DNA of 64,000 bases, from the NCBI RefSeq assembly GCF_016545825.1, contig NC_052616.1:1054001-1118000 (forward strand). The letters run 5' to 3'. Positions 33,428 to 45,616 of this stretch are shown here, one piece after another (positions within the stretch are counted from its first letter, which is position 1; every line of letters starts with the position of its first letter). The position numbers and the translations under genes were made by a program. This DNA is from Eucalyptus grandis (lineage: Eukaryota; Streptophyta; Magnoliopsida; Myrtales; Myrtaceae). Below the pieces are notes generated by a model, which saw only the letters and a program-made list of their open reading frames with translations, was not told the DNA's origin and made no database searches.

Positions 33428-33448
33428 CTCTCTCTCTCTCTCTCTCTA
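33048..33448. repeat. tandem 152-base unit with compound (CA)n(CT)n microsatellites
   Basis: A unit starting CCTCTCTACTTAAAGAAGAA occurs at 33048-33199 and again from 33200. A third partial unit starting CCACACTCTCATTCCTTATG begins at 33361. Every unit ends in (CA)n followed by (CT)n, with different repeat numbers. The open frames here on both strands are translated microsatellite. Confidence 0.92.
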
Positions 33449-34424
33449 GGTACTCCAAGCCTCCGAAAGTCTCACATCGAGCAAATACTCAAAGATCATA
33501 AGAGAGATTGTCTATAAAACCCAAGCCAAGCGTGACCTTTAAACATATCATTCATGGCCTTTTTGATTAAGATTGAGCGTGAAATACATGAAATGCGATC
33601 GATGCTCACACAAGTGGAGTTTGAATTTTTTACATGTGGGAAAAAGTGCGATCGTTTCTATTGGACTACCAAGAGCCGAACTAGATCAATCGATTCGGAG
33701 CACGGTCACTCTTTAGTAAAAAAAAAAAAAGTGGAAGGCCGCCTTCCCGGTCCTAGGACCAACGGGCGTCCCCTAGTTCCCAATTTTGGGAACCGGTTCT
33801 CTCAATTTGGTTCCCGTTTCACCTTGGAACCAGACCAGACTAGCAACAAATCACCCTTACTAGAGAGCCAATTGCTCCTGAGGTCGAGGCCAATGATGCA
33901 ATCGATTGTGTTGGTCCTGATATGCCTCTTGTGTAGCATCAAGAGTGAGCTCTCCCCAACATGGCATGATGGGTTAGCAAAGCGAGTATGAAATTAGAAC
34001 ACCGCGATGAAAACGACCCAAGAAGAAGCATGTGCAGTATTGAGGTTGACATGATTATGTTGTTCTCTTTGTGCTTTTTTTATTAGAGCGCGTATGTCAG
34101 AGAGCAAGAAGAGATTGCAATGCCACTACTCTTATACTAGGCAATTTTTGTGAATAGGAATTTTGGCGCTCCTTAGCCATGCACGCATACATGGTAAAGG
34201 ATCTTATTATTAGGAGATGGGTTTATCAAGAGAATTCCTATCTTACTCTTGGGCTATTCAGAAAATGCTCAGCATATTGCCTCTTACTGCCTTTCCTTTA
34301 AAATAAATAAATAATTAATTAATGTCTATATGTATAAGCATATTGAGGCATCATCATCATTATTACTGCAGAAAGAGAGAAATGGTCACACATCCACAAG
34401 GTGGAAATTTCAGGTTGAATTTTC
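33449..34424. other. spacer with degraded dispersed repeat
   Basis: 33650-33860 contains GGAACCGGTTCTC and related strings like the promoter repeat at 9920. The remainder holds no recognised gene; the longest frame (33554-33991) is not protein-like. Confidence 0.4.
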
Positions 34425-35930
34425 ATGCCGTGATTGATGGTTCATGTGCAATCATGATTGCATGCTTGGTCCATTAAAATGGCATCTCATTTCCTTTTCC
34501 ACATATAGACCAAAATTGAGAGACCCGCACAAAGACTTTTACCACTTATAGATTGACAAACAAAAGTCATTTTACATTTTTTTTTTCAAAAAGCTAACAG
34601 TTTAACATATGATTGTCGTAATCACGCATTATCCTTATTCAATACAATACATATTTGATCTTTGTCTTATTTTCGATCTAGTTGGTAAACTTGAAATTGC
34701 TACCTAAAACCACCAAGGTGTTGGAAAAATTTTGCCATAAGTTTTCTCTTCTCCTTATGATCTTGAATTCAAGTTTTATTGGGAGCACCCTAGGAGTAAA
34801 ATTGCAATCGTACCAAATTGATATGAGGAAGTACATTCTCAAGATCGCCTAGAAAAATATGTATAGTACTTCACTACCAAATTACAAAAAAAAAAAAAAA
34901 ATGTTACATAGAACTTGATTTTTTTCTAGGGTTTGTTGGTTGAACTCAAAAGTCAAGTTGCAATGCCGAAACTTAGATTAAGAAGCTAGGTACAAAAATA
35001 TTATTATACCCCACCTTTTGTTTTAACCCTTAGATATACACGCACAAACAGCGTTCTAGCAAATCTTGTGCAGGATTACATTAACGAGTTGTGCGTGACT
35101 TGCAAGTTGAAGTGGCCGTCTCAAATTCTCAACTTAGTGGAAGACTTGGGAGACGACTTTCGAGTCAAGGTAAGGTTGACATCTTACGCTAAACGCGGAC
35201 TCAATGATGAAATGCAATGTCAACTTCACTTACATGGTACACATTCTAATTAATAGGTACAGCAAGTGCCTCAAATTTTCCAAAGTATTTCTGTGATTAT
35301 TCCATTCATTGCTTTTAATATCATTAATCATTGTGATACACCTTTTATTTTCCTAACCTTTAATGGTTTCTTCTGAGGAAAGGATCGATTTGCAATCAAA
35401 GAAGTGGAATCACCTAATTTACATATAGCATAAACAAATACCAAGTTTCGGGGCATGATCCAATGAGATTAACTCAACAGTTAAAGACTAAACATATGGT
35501 ATGAACAATTTCCATCTTCGGGTTATCCACCTTAGTGTTGAATCATTTTATTACTTAGTCCATACATACGAGTTCCATGCATCTGCGAGTTAATTATCTA
35601 TGACGTACATCATTGTCATGGAAAAGGGAGTACTAATGCAATGCTAGTTCATTCATTCTGCTTTATAAGAATGAGTGAGTTGGACCGAGACCAAATTGAA
35701 AGACTAATAACTTGTTCAAATCGTTTTAGTCCTCTTCAAATGGGCTTTATAGCTTAATGGGTGCAAGTAATCTCACAAGCCTGGTTGGTTGGTCGCTTTA
35801 GCATTACTTGGAATGGAACAACATTTGCAATTTGTTATTTATCCTATGTTCCAGATGTTTTTTAAGGGGTCGGAGCACACTTATATCGGACAATGTAACT
35901 TGATTTGTTTTGTTTAATGTCATTCTGGTT
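34425..35930. repeat. duplicated block X' (pairs with 15655-17164)
   Basis: A diverged copy of block X without the SINE (its empty site is near 35800). The left edge at 34425-34480 (GTGCAATCATGATTGCAT) also pairs with 57100-57155. No gene was recognised; the 61-codon frame at 35068-35253 lies in a segment also present, but not open, in block X. Confidence 0.7.
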
Positions 35931-37929
35931 TTCCTCGAAAGAAAGGGAGAAGAAAAGCTTCACCTCCTGTGTTTAGGCATTCATCATTCTTTTTCTTTTT
36001 CTTTTTTTTTTCCTTTTTTAGATTATTATCACCTCAAATGTTAATTTTGATGTGAGAATATTTTATTCCCATTCTTCACTCCTATTGTATAACAACACTG
36101 GCATTTTATCCCGTGTAATGCCGTGATACTTGAAATAACATCTTTAAGAAGTCATGAATATTTACATATTTTAAGCATGGAAGTTTGTAAAGTATTGTCC
36201 AATTGTAATGGCATTGTGGTACTCTACGCCATCCCATGAGCAGCAATCTCCATGTGACCCCGATAAACCTTCGCATAAACACATTGAAAATCTATTTTGT
36301 AGGTTCTGAAACTTGGTTGAATTCCATCAAGGCAAAGCTCTCATCCAGATGGCATGGTGGCTTGGCAAGTGAAGTGTGAATCGAAATAAGAAGGACGAAT
36401 GAGTAAGAAGTGCATAGAGTAAAGATACCATGATCTCTGTTTTTGTTACCAAAGCCGGTTAATATAGGAAAAGGTTGGGCCTGACTGTGATTTATGTTTA
36501 GAGACAGTTTGGAAAAAGCTGTTTTTTGTCACCTTGGCATTAAAGATTCTACTACTAATGTAATTGCAGGATTTTGTTGAATATTGTACTTAGCATAAAA
36601 GAGAGAGACGTTCTTTCGGCAATGTAAAATGGGAGGGGCTAAAAGTTTGGTTTTTGTGGGGAATAGCGTAATGTAGGTAGTGAAGGCGAAGTTAAAGCAA
36701 GAAGCAATTCAAAATGCAGCTGTTTATCTATTAATCATACTGAATTTGTAATGCAATATGTGTATTGAGTATATCTCTTATTGTCTTAGCTAAAATTGTT
36801 CTGTAACTAGATGAGAGGAAAAGAACAACTTAGTTTAGAGTTCTTTCATTGCAGAATGTGTGGGGAGTAAAGCTGCAATTTGATTTCTAATTACAGAGTG
36901 GGCTACCGGTAGAGTTAGTTTTTTACATAGTAAATAGTTGACATTTCTAGTTATGGTGGAATTCTATTAATTTTTAAGTTTTGGTAAGGTGGATATACAA
37001 CTAATATTCTCTAAAACGCAATTCATTTTGTGATTGTTGATTTTATGGTATTTCTAGCTTTTTGAGGCTGCACTGTCCATGTCACATGTATATGGTAATT
37101 TTTCTTTCCATACAATCAACACGACACTCTTTCAGCATACTTATGCCAATTAGAATTTGATTTGTTGATAAATTACCTCAAAATAAGAGAAATTATTTCA
37201 CCTTCGAAATTAAGTGAGTGCTTGCTTTAGAGATTTGTCTAGTCAAAGAAAAATTTATGTTCTATTTTTGCTATGATTTTCGCACTCTCTGTCTAATGTC
37301 TCTCAACAATGGCAAATGAAAGGTCTGAAGGATAACAATTTTTTACCCTCTTCTAGTATGGAATCTTGAAAAGATCTACAAACTCAACATTTGTCATAAA
37401 ATATGTGTCCACCTCTTCCATTTTACTCCACTTTTCCTCGTCGGCACATTATAGAGCAGTTACTATCTTTTCATTAGATCATCTACAATCATTGTTCCAC
37501 ACATCACAACAATCTCGGCCTCATCCCAGATTGACATCACTAAAACTTTGTCTTGAATCCACTCATTACTAATCTCGTCTTTTCTGAAATTCCTGCTTGG
37601 AGCTGGACATTTTCTTCACTAATAGCATGTGCGCATTTTGGTACTTCACCTACCCGGTTAGCATTGCATGCATAGGTGAGATATTCGCCATCAACTGGAA
37701 AATGAGGATTTCAAGGTTTCGCGTTGCTCGACTTGGTTACTTGTAGATATCAGTGGTTCTTGCCAATGTTCCGAAGAATGTTTAGCTTCACGAAGTTTAT
37801 ATTCCAAACACAATCTCTCACCAACTCAACTAGACACCCTTCAAATAGAAGCGCTACTCAATGCAAAGCTTCGATTTTGCTCTTTGTTGGGCCTCCAATC
37901 TATTAACAACATATATATTTTGAACATCA
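35931..37929. other. spacer; 37170-37360 pairs with 20440-20620
   Basis: AT-rich, with no recognised gene. The segment starting ACCTCAAAATAAGAGAAATT at about 37171 repeats the one downstream of the orphan RLP promoter, linking this area to the RLP duplication that also left the LRR remnant at 39.2 kb. Confidence 0.5.
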
Positions 37930-38690
37930 ATTTTCCCTCTTTAAAGAAAAAGAGATCAAAATTGACACTATGTCTTTTCCTCTCCCAACCCCTTCCCTCC
38001 CCTCCCTCCCTCAACCTTTCTTCATATCTTCCACGGAAGGGAGGGATTTAACCTTGATCTCTCCCTCCCCTCCTGGTTGCTTTTTTTTTTTTTTTCCCTT
38101 TCCTTGCTCTCCCAAATTTAGTTTTAGATTTGAGAGCTTTGTTCTCCCAATATTATATCTGGGAGTTTTTTTCTTCGATCTAATTATAGATTTTGGAGTT
38201 TTAATGAATAAGTACTCAGCCTCCACTTTCAATGGTGGCAACCATTTTGGCGTCAAATCTATGCTTATTTAAGTAATGGTGCTTCACATTGGCTACAAAA
38301 CTTGCTTTCACAAGTGTTAGATCTGATCTTCTTCAACATGTTTTGTTTTTATGCAGTGATGGTGTTGGGGATGACAAATCTAGGTGTACATCATCGAATC
38401 TAGGTGCACGCCGTCAAAAGGCAAAGTCGTAACCATAAATGGAGATCCTAGCATGTGCTTATTACTAATGACATTGTGTGATTTTGTGATTGACCACCGA
38501 TCCTTTCGCTTGGATGCAGTAACAAACCATGAGCCTATGATTATTTGTGCCAACCATGCTCCCATGATATGCATTGATTTCTGATTTTTGGTTTGTTTTG
38601 GAATTTGTTGGGCTTGTCTTGTTATTATGACTTTTGAGATCTTCTATTATGTATCATTTTGATAATGAATGAAATTAAAAAAAAAAAAAG
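37930..38690 (+). other. possible retroposed sequence ending in poly(A)
   Basis: A pyrimidine-rich start (CCTCTCCCAACCCCTTCC), a LINE-like or UTR-like body and an ATGAATGAAATT end followed by a run of 13 A at 38677-38689. I could not find a clear target duplication or a domain, so a LINE 3' end, a retroposed transcript and plain sequence remain possible. Confidence 0.35.
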
Positions 38691-39164
38691 TACAGGGATC
38701 CACGGTTCGAATCATAAAATGAGGAAAAAGTAACTCGTATGAATATCACTGGCCCTTGTCCTATTACTTCTTTTGAAAAACACAAATTCATCTAGAAAAA
38801 ATGTGGACTTAACAACAGAGTCCTTGATCTTGATAAACTCGTCCATAATCAAAGCCGATAGGTATGAACCCTAATGTCAAATCTTGATGCGCCCTTTTAG
38901 TAAATGTCGTTCATGATCAATCTATTGACTTCTTTCCTGAGAGAATTGGGGGTGGGTCTCTCTCAAGTTTGATTTTCTTTATTATGTGCAAAGAAGTGAA
39001 AAGAATATAATATGACCATTAAGCCTAGCAGCAAAATTCGAGCTCCGATTTCCACTCTATCTGCCCAATTTTTCTTTCAACATATGCCCAAATATATTTT
39101 TATTGTTGCCTATATATAACTTTATAAAGTTTTTCCAACATATGTCCAAATTCCATCTATTTAT

Positions 39165-39955
39165 CACCATGCTAGATTTGTTTAACAATAGTCTAAACGG
39201 CATGCTTCTTCATGTTTGACAAATACTGAGTGTTTGCTAGATTTGAATCCTAGTAAAAATAAGCTTGAGGGCATGATTTTTTTCTTAGTTATACAGGTGG
39301 TTTGGCACTAAGAATGGTAGACCATAGGACAAATCGATTGCGAAGGGTCTGTTCCTAGATCTTTGGTCAATTGTAGAATGCTAGGATAGTGAATCTTGGT
39401 AACAATCAAAATGGTGATCGCTTACCCTTTTGGCTATTAGATTTGACTAAGCTATAATTACTAGCTTGCATTCTAGTAAGCTCCATGGTCTGATAGGAAT
39501 TAATTGTCAGGCCAATTTAACTTCATGAATTTGCAAATCGCGTACCTTCCCAACAATGGTTTCAATGGCAAGCTACCATCCAAGTTGTTACAGATGAATT
39601 TATTGTTGATCAATATGAGTTCATGGATATTCTACAAAAACTTTCTTCCGTTGGTTGGGAGAGGGTGACACGTGGAATGAAACTTATGAACAATGGGACG
39701 GAAAGGGAATACTCGAAAATTCAATATGCCCCGTGGAAATTGATCTATCCAACAAGAAGTTCGAGAAATGGATATCCGCACAAATTTGGGATTTAAAGCC
39801 ACTTCCTTCACATGCTTCGCCTTTCAAACAAAAATTTTCACCGGTCCGCAAAGCTGATGACTGCGCTGGAATCTCTACACCTTTCTTAAAACATGCTCTC
39901 CGGAGAGATCCCTCAAGAACTAACCTAGCTTCCGTTTCTTTCTTTTGGGGTAAGT
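39165..39955 (+). pseudogene. decayed RLP (LRR) gene fragment
   Basis: Aligns with RLP exon 2 at about 24620-25430. Landmarks in order are CTAGATTTGTTTAACAATAG, the segment corresponding to [20 protein letters not shown] (39330-39390, broken), NLGNNQ..., a segment like [12 protein letters not shown] (39560-39590), [10 protein letters not shown] (39690-39715) and IDLSNNKFE (39742-39770). Many indels and stops break the frame and no 5' exon or membrane span is present. With the promoter remnants at 20.0 and 37.2 kb it indicates at least one further RLP copy once existed here. Confidence 0.82.
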
Positions 39956-42113
39956 AACTCAGCTTGCATTCCTCAAAACAAAGCAAAGTGGAAGAGCACA
40001 TCCATTGCAAGCCACAGTACCAAATCAGAGAAAGAATGGCAGCAAAGCCTAGAAGAAAACATACCACTAAGGCTTAACAAAGGGAAAAAAAACAAGACAT
40101 CAGAGAACAAACAGAAAATAATAATAAACTACAAAGTTCAAGAATCATTTGTTATAATAAGTCTCGAATTTGAGCCCATAATTATAGGAAATTCCAAAAG
40201 TTGGATTTCGTGGACGTCCAGTTTTGCGCTTCGGAAATCAAGATTTCTTGTTCGGTGATATCAAATTGGAGTGGCACAAGAAAGAGAAATACTTCTTGCC
40301 TATTTTGACTTGGCGTAGAATTTTTTGACCAACTAGCATGAGACTTCCTTAGCCAGTGGATATATATTTATATATCTATATATACATATATATTATAAAA
40401 TTAATACCATGAAAAATCAAATTAATACATTTCTAACAAATTTATCCTAAACTAATTTTTTTATCATAAAAAACCCTAAAACTAGTACATTTGTAACAAA
40501 TTTATTCTCCATTAGTTCACATTAAATTTAATTAATACCATGAAGATCACATTACATATGAGGTTAAAGATAGGGATGACATTGAAAAAATGAAAAATTT
40601 AAGAATCACATTATATATTAAACTAAAGTTTATGGATCATTTGTTTAAATTTTGCCGGACTCGAATATATCGGCCATCTTGCCAAAGCTTAGCTTTTAAT
40701 ATTTTTAGGGGGCGGGAGCGTAACGAGAATGTTCCCTAGAGATTCGCGTTGGAGAAGCAAAACTAACAACTTAACAAGGAGGATTCATCAGAACGAAGAA
40801 TCTACCTGGAACATCATGTCGACATGGCATAGACACATAAATACTCACGTCAGAGAGTTCATAAATTTCATTACATGCGGTGGTGCTGCATGTCAAAGAC
40901 TCAGTGACTCACGTAGTCAGCTTGTCCGAGTTGACTCGGACGTCGCCGGAGCCGGCCCCGCCCTCCTCTCGCCGAGCTCGCGCTCGAACTCGTCACCTTT
41001 TCGTCCGCCATTAACGTCGAGCTCGAGAACGCCGTCGCCCGGCGACGTCTCTGAAATTTTCCATCCTCTGCAGATTTTCACGAGAAACGAGCGGAGACGC
41101 GCTCTGGGAAGGCTTCAAAATCCCTCCTTTCGCTGCGGCGGACACCTCGAAGCGGGGAGGCTCCATCGCGGCGCGCGCTCTCCGCAAGAAGACAGGAGTG
41201 AGCTGTGAGGGGGCGGGGAGGGAAAAGAATTTACAAAGAGAGGCCTCGTTGTGTCCGCTGGAAGGGATGAAGACCCTTTTGGATTATTACGTCAGTCGCT
41301 GCACAGTTGTTACCACTGCGATGATATTGCTGCGGTCTCGCTCCTCGTCGCAGCGTCGGTTAGTACGCTCCTGGACTCGTATTGGACTTCCCATTTCCGC
41401 CGCTGCATCGGCCGCTTCGCCAAGCATCATTGAGCGATCTGTCGATAAGACGTTGGCGTTTCCCCTTCGGCGGCTCAGTGGCTCCGCGAGTCGCTCGCGA
41501 AAAAATCGGTGATGGAGGATTGGGACCTCCGGTTGTCGCCTCCCGAGGTGGGGTCTACGTTGCTAATGTGAACTTTTCTGCTGAATTCTGCTAGTTTGCT
41601 GTTCTTTGTCATTCGCCGATGGTTTAATGTAGTAATCTTTACGCAGTATCTACAAAAATGGAACCAGTGTGTTGTGCTGTTGCATCTCACATTGGTTGTG
41701 ACAATTTCTGTGTCTTTTTGTTTTTCTTTTGAAGTTTTTTATTTGAAGATTTTTCAGATTCGGTTTCCATTGCAAGCTGTGAACTTATATTAATCCTTTA
41801 CTACCGGTGCGTGTTTTGTTTCTCGTCATGTGGCTTTGAGTTCGAGTGATTATTTTTTCCCTGAAAACACACATGTAATATAGCTTATCTGGCAGATGAA
41901 GTCTCAGTAATCTACAGTCTTCTGTGTTGCTTGTCCACTGACCAATTTTAATATTCTCTTTGGGGTCATTGAGCAATTCTAGTGTCGTACTTGTTCTATT
42001 AAAAGAGATCAACTAACCAGGAATTTTTATCCCTGTTGGTGGATGCTGAAACTTTTGGCCTGAAAGGTGCGCGTACGATCAATGATTTTGTGATATTTTG
42101 CGTTGTTGCACAG
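39956..42113. other. spacer and GC-rich region 5' of the ankyrin-kinase gene
   Basis: 39956-40900 is AT-rich without features. 40900-41560 is GC-rich and could hold the promoter, leader and first exon of the kinase gene that follows, but I recognise no kinase-family N-terminus in any frame. A GTCAGAGAGTTC... to GTCACTCGCG-type stretch is open in several frames, which is expected from its composition. Confidence 0.4.
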
Positions 42114-44397
42114 AGAATGCTGCGACACACGATCGACTCAGGACCGTACAGGTTACTCTCTTGCTCAACTAAAAATGACAAAGCAGGGGTGTTACAGGAG
42201 CTAGAGAAGGGCGTGGAAGCAAATTTTGCTGACTATGATAAGAGGACAGCTCTCCATTTGGCATCATGCGAAGGTTGCACTGAGGTGGTTGTGCTACTTC
42301 TTGAGAGAGGAGCTGATGTGAACTCCATTGACCGTTGGGGTCGAACTGTAAGTTTTTCTTTCTTTCATTTGGTACCTGAAAGAGTGCATTTTCTGTTACT
42401 TAGCTGCAGAAGATTTTTATTACGACAGAAATCATAAGTTGCATATGGAGCTCTTAGTTGAGTATGAAACTGTAGCAGGCTTTTGTAATCTCTTCAAGAA
42501 TAGCATGGTTGGATGTCAATTATTTTGCAACTATCTAGAATGCTTCTCACCTCTTTCAATTATTTTAGCCTGTTCACATTTTCTGAAAGATCCTCCTCAA
42601 TCTCATAGAGAACTCCCGTCCTATGAGGAGGACTGGAGTATGTCAACTGCCTTTTATCACCTAAACAAGCATGATTCTTATCAACATTTTTTACCTCGTG
42701 ATACTTATCCATATATATGCATTTTCTCATTATAATTGGGTTTTCTAAGGAAGTGTTTGGAGCAATCAATAGTACTTTTTGGGAGAATTTACTTCTCCAA
42801 TTTGTTATTTTCCTTAGCAGAGCTTTCACTGATGTCAGTAAGCTTGCAGCCATTGTCAGATGCCCGTAGCTTTGGTCACGAGGACATTTGTAAGATACTG
42901 ATGACTCGGGGAGGAAAAGATCCGGTATGCTATCTTCCTGAGTGCTGGTATATAATGTGACATTTCTACACTATCAATTATTTCCATGCAAAAAGTCCCA
43001 CCTTTTTCAGTGTTGATATTTGTTTAGGCTGTTCGTGTGAGTTGTTGACTTCGATTTCAAGACTTCCATCATTTAAGGTTGAAGAATTCTTTCCCTGATA
43101 ACTCTTCTTTGGGAGATTCTCCATATGATGCTTCTCCTACTTCCATTCATTACAAATATTTAAACTTGGTAAAGATCAGGACCTGGTATCTTCCTCGCTA
43201 TAGGGTGAAGCCTTTCCTAAGGCATTCCATTCACAAGGGGATAAACTCAAGGAAAGAACTTTGCGTATCTTCTGCACGAAAGTAAACTTCATGAAGGGAA
43301 TAATTAGAGATGTTCTAAGATTGCCACTGTATGATCAAAACTTAGGAACCTGCTGGCTTGTCAATTTGTAGAATATGTGTGTACTTCAGCCAACTCATTG
43401 TTCGACAGTCTGCGGATGCTTTGCATATATGGTTTTACATCCATCAGTAACCTAGGGCACATAAATTTGGCAGTCCAGCCACAATTTGGGCGGAGTGGAT
43501 AGTTTACAATGTATATCTTTCATCTTATTGCTTGAAACAGGTCGGACTTGATGCACAAAATCCATGCTATGAGATTGACTGCAATGAGATTGACATGGAG
43601 GGGGCTATTCTAATTGGAGAAGTAAGAAATTGATCGATGTTTGTGGCCAACTTTTGTGAGTCCAATCCTAAAAGAGACTGTCACTGCCTTGTCACCTTGG
43701 TGAACTAGAGATTTCGTGAAAGTCTTTTAGAGTACTTCATGTAATCTGTGTAATGCCTTGCATTGACTTTACTTTGTTGGATTCCAGGGAGCACTTGGTG
43801 AAGTGAATATGGTGAAATGGCGTGGTACAGAAGTTGCAGCAAAAACAATACGTTCCTCCATTGCCCCAAATCCAAGAGTTAGGTTGGTTTACTCACGTGT
43901 TAAGTGAAATTTCATTCAAGATGTGCTTGTTTTCTTGTTCATTACATAAAAAGTATTCTCCAGGAAAAAACATCTACCGTTACTGAAAGTTGATGAGAGA
44001 ATCTGAAAAATCTAGGATACGATAGTAATGTTTGATAGCCACACAGGTCTCTTCTGATTAATTAATGTGTTGTTAAACTTTGTGCTTTTTACCTTAATTG
44101 TGAACGGTGGAGTTGTATCGCAGGAGTGACTTCAAGAAGGAATTGACTCTTTGGCAGAAGCTGTGCCACCCTAATATTGTGCAGTTCCTTGGTGTTCTAA
44201 AGCAATCTGATCGTTTAATCTTTCTCACTGAGTATCTCCGCAATGTGAGTCTTTACATTTTAATGGAGTTAACTGTAGTTTGGTTGTCTCGTTTTCCCAT
44301 TATTGGTGTTGCTTCAGGGAAGCTTGTTTGATATACTGAGGAAGAGAGGAAGACTTGACCCACAGACTGCAGTTGCATATGCTTTGGATATTGCAAG
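42114..44397 (+). pseudogene. ankyrin-repeat Raf-like (ILK-type) protein kinase, 3'-truncated and frameshifted
   Basis: Members couple N-terminal ankyrin repeats to a Raf-like kinase. Recognisable exons: 42114-42347 (two ankyrin repeats, DKRTALHLASCEG and LLERGADVNS), 42850-42924 (PLSDARSFGHEDICKIL), 43542-43621 (linker and IGE of the glycine loop), 43788-43882 (GALGEVNMVKWRGTEVAAKT, with the glycine loop and the ATP lysine), 44124-44244 (HPNIVQFLGVL, LIFLTEYL hinge) and 44318-44397 (GSLFDILRKRGRLDPQT). Exon 43542-43621 is one base short: after LDAQ the frame slips and only a missing base near 43560 restores the family pattern. After 44397 the catalytic loop and DFG exons are absent; the next known sequence is block B at about 44910. 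The 5' end was not found. A non-functional remnant is the best reading. If transcribed, it could not make an active kinase. Confidence 0.82.
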
Positions 44398-44909
44398 GTA
44401 TATATTGTCGGTCCTTATATTCTGAATGATGATGGTGAAGTGATCTTTCTCCAATTTAGCTGTCATTTTGGAGGAAGTTTTTCTTTCAGCCAGCAAAATT
44501 CTTCAATGTTCTCCTTTTCTTATCATTTTTCAGCATTTTGATTTGAGTAGCCTTTCAATGGTATAATTATAGTTATTTTTCTTTTTTGCAATAGGTTTTA
44601 CCTCGTGGATCTGGTTATGCTTGTGTTAATCCAATCAAAAGTTTCACTATTTGTTTCCAGTGTCTTCCTTAGGTTCTTGAATTGTGATGGACTTTTAGCA
44701 TTTTCTTTTAATTTTGGTTACGTAGAGATAGTTCCTCCCAATGAAGATAAAGTTAACACCAGCTGATATTTTTGGCACCATTATCAAATACTAACATAAC
44801 AATTGAACAAGAACTGCAGTGATGTTTGAAAATTGATATGGGGAATCTTGCTTGAAATCCATGGCTTCTGCTATGAAAGCATGTATAGCTATTCGTGTCT
44901 GGCTGAAAT
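44398..44909. other. intron-like tail after the last kinase exon
   Basis: A donor-like GTATAT follows exon end 44397, but no acceptor leads to a kinase exon before block B begins. No HRDL or DFG codons were found in any frame by eye. Confidence 0.5.
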
Positions 44910-45515
44910 TGTTCTCGATGGTTTCCTTATTTTCACAGTTCATTTGATTTAGTTATTTTTCTATTATTGGCTTCCTTCAAATTTAGACTTACTGTAGCCT
45001 TTCGATGAAGATTGATCTTATCACAATTTATTCATTTGTCGTCATTTCTATGTCAAAGGCTCACAATATGTCAAAGAGTTGGTGATTTTTCTTTCTGTCG
45101 AGACACTTTACAAAAAAAAAAAAAAAAAAAAACTGTGCAAATTGAGGCACGTTCATGTTCTTTTCATAAACACCCATGAGTGATTTTAATATTTTTCAAT
45201 CCCAAATGAATGAAATGTAACGGTTATTTTTATTTTGTAAGTTCATGTCGTCCTTCAAAATTTCGCATTGAGGATACATCCAACAATAAGATCCAGAAAG
45301 GAAAACAGCAAAAAAAAAAAAAAAAAATAGTGCTTTCGATATGCATAGTAATATTTATGTAAAATTTTTTCAAGAAAAAGAAAACACGTGTTAAAAGAAA
45401 TTAGACACTATGTAGAAAAAGAAAAATTAAAATGAAAGAAAGTAGACAAATTTAGAGTCCATCACTTTAAATTTCCATCGGACGATTAAGGTAATTTTTC
45501 TATTTAGTGAAAATA

Positions 45516-45616
45516 GGTGGATTTGGACAAAAAGTGGTAGTCGACGCCGAATTCAAAGACAAAACCTGTAGAAAAGTCAATAAAAGAAAAATTACCACTT
45601 TTTGTCCAAATCCACC
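45516..45616. repeat. perfect 24-base inverted repeat upstream of SKIP4-B
   Basis: The left arm at 45516-45539 begins GGTGGATTTGGACAAAAAGT and the right arm at 45593-45616 is its exact reverse complement, separated by 53 bases. The left arm lies in sequence shared with blocks A and C (GGTCGATTTAGACATGA there). The right arm is found only in B, so it looks like a local inverted copy. It would fold into a stable stem if transcribed. Confidence 0.9.

Noticed and set aside
33135..33501. Open frames encoding runs of Thr-His, Ser-Leu, Arg-Glu and Val-Cys.
   Set aside because: These are translations of (CA)n and (CT)n microsatellites.
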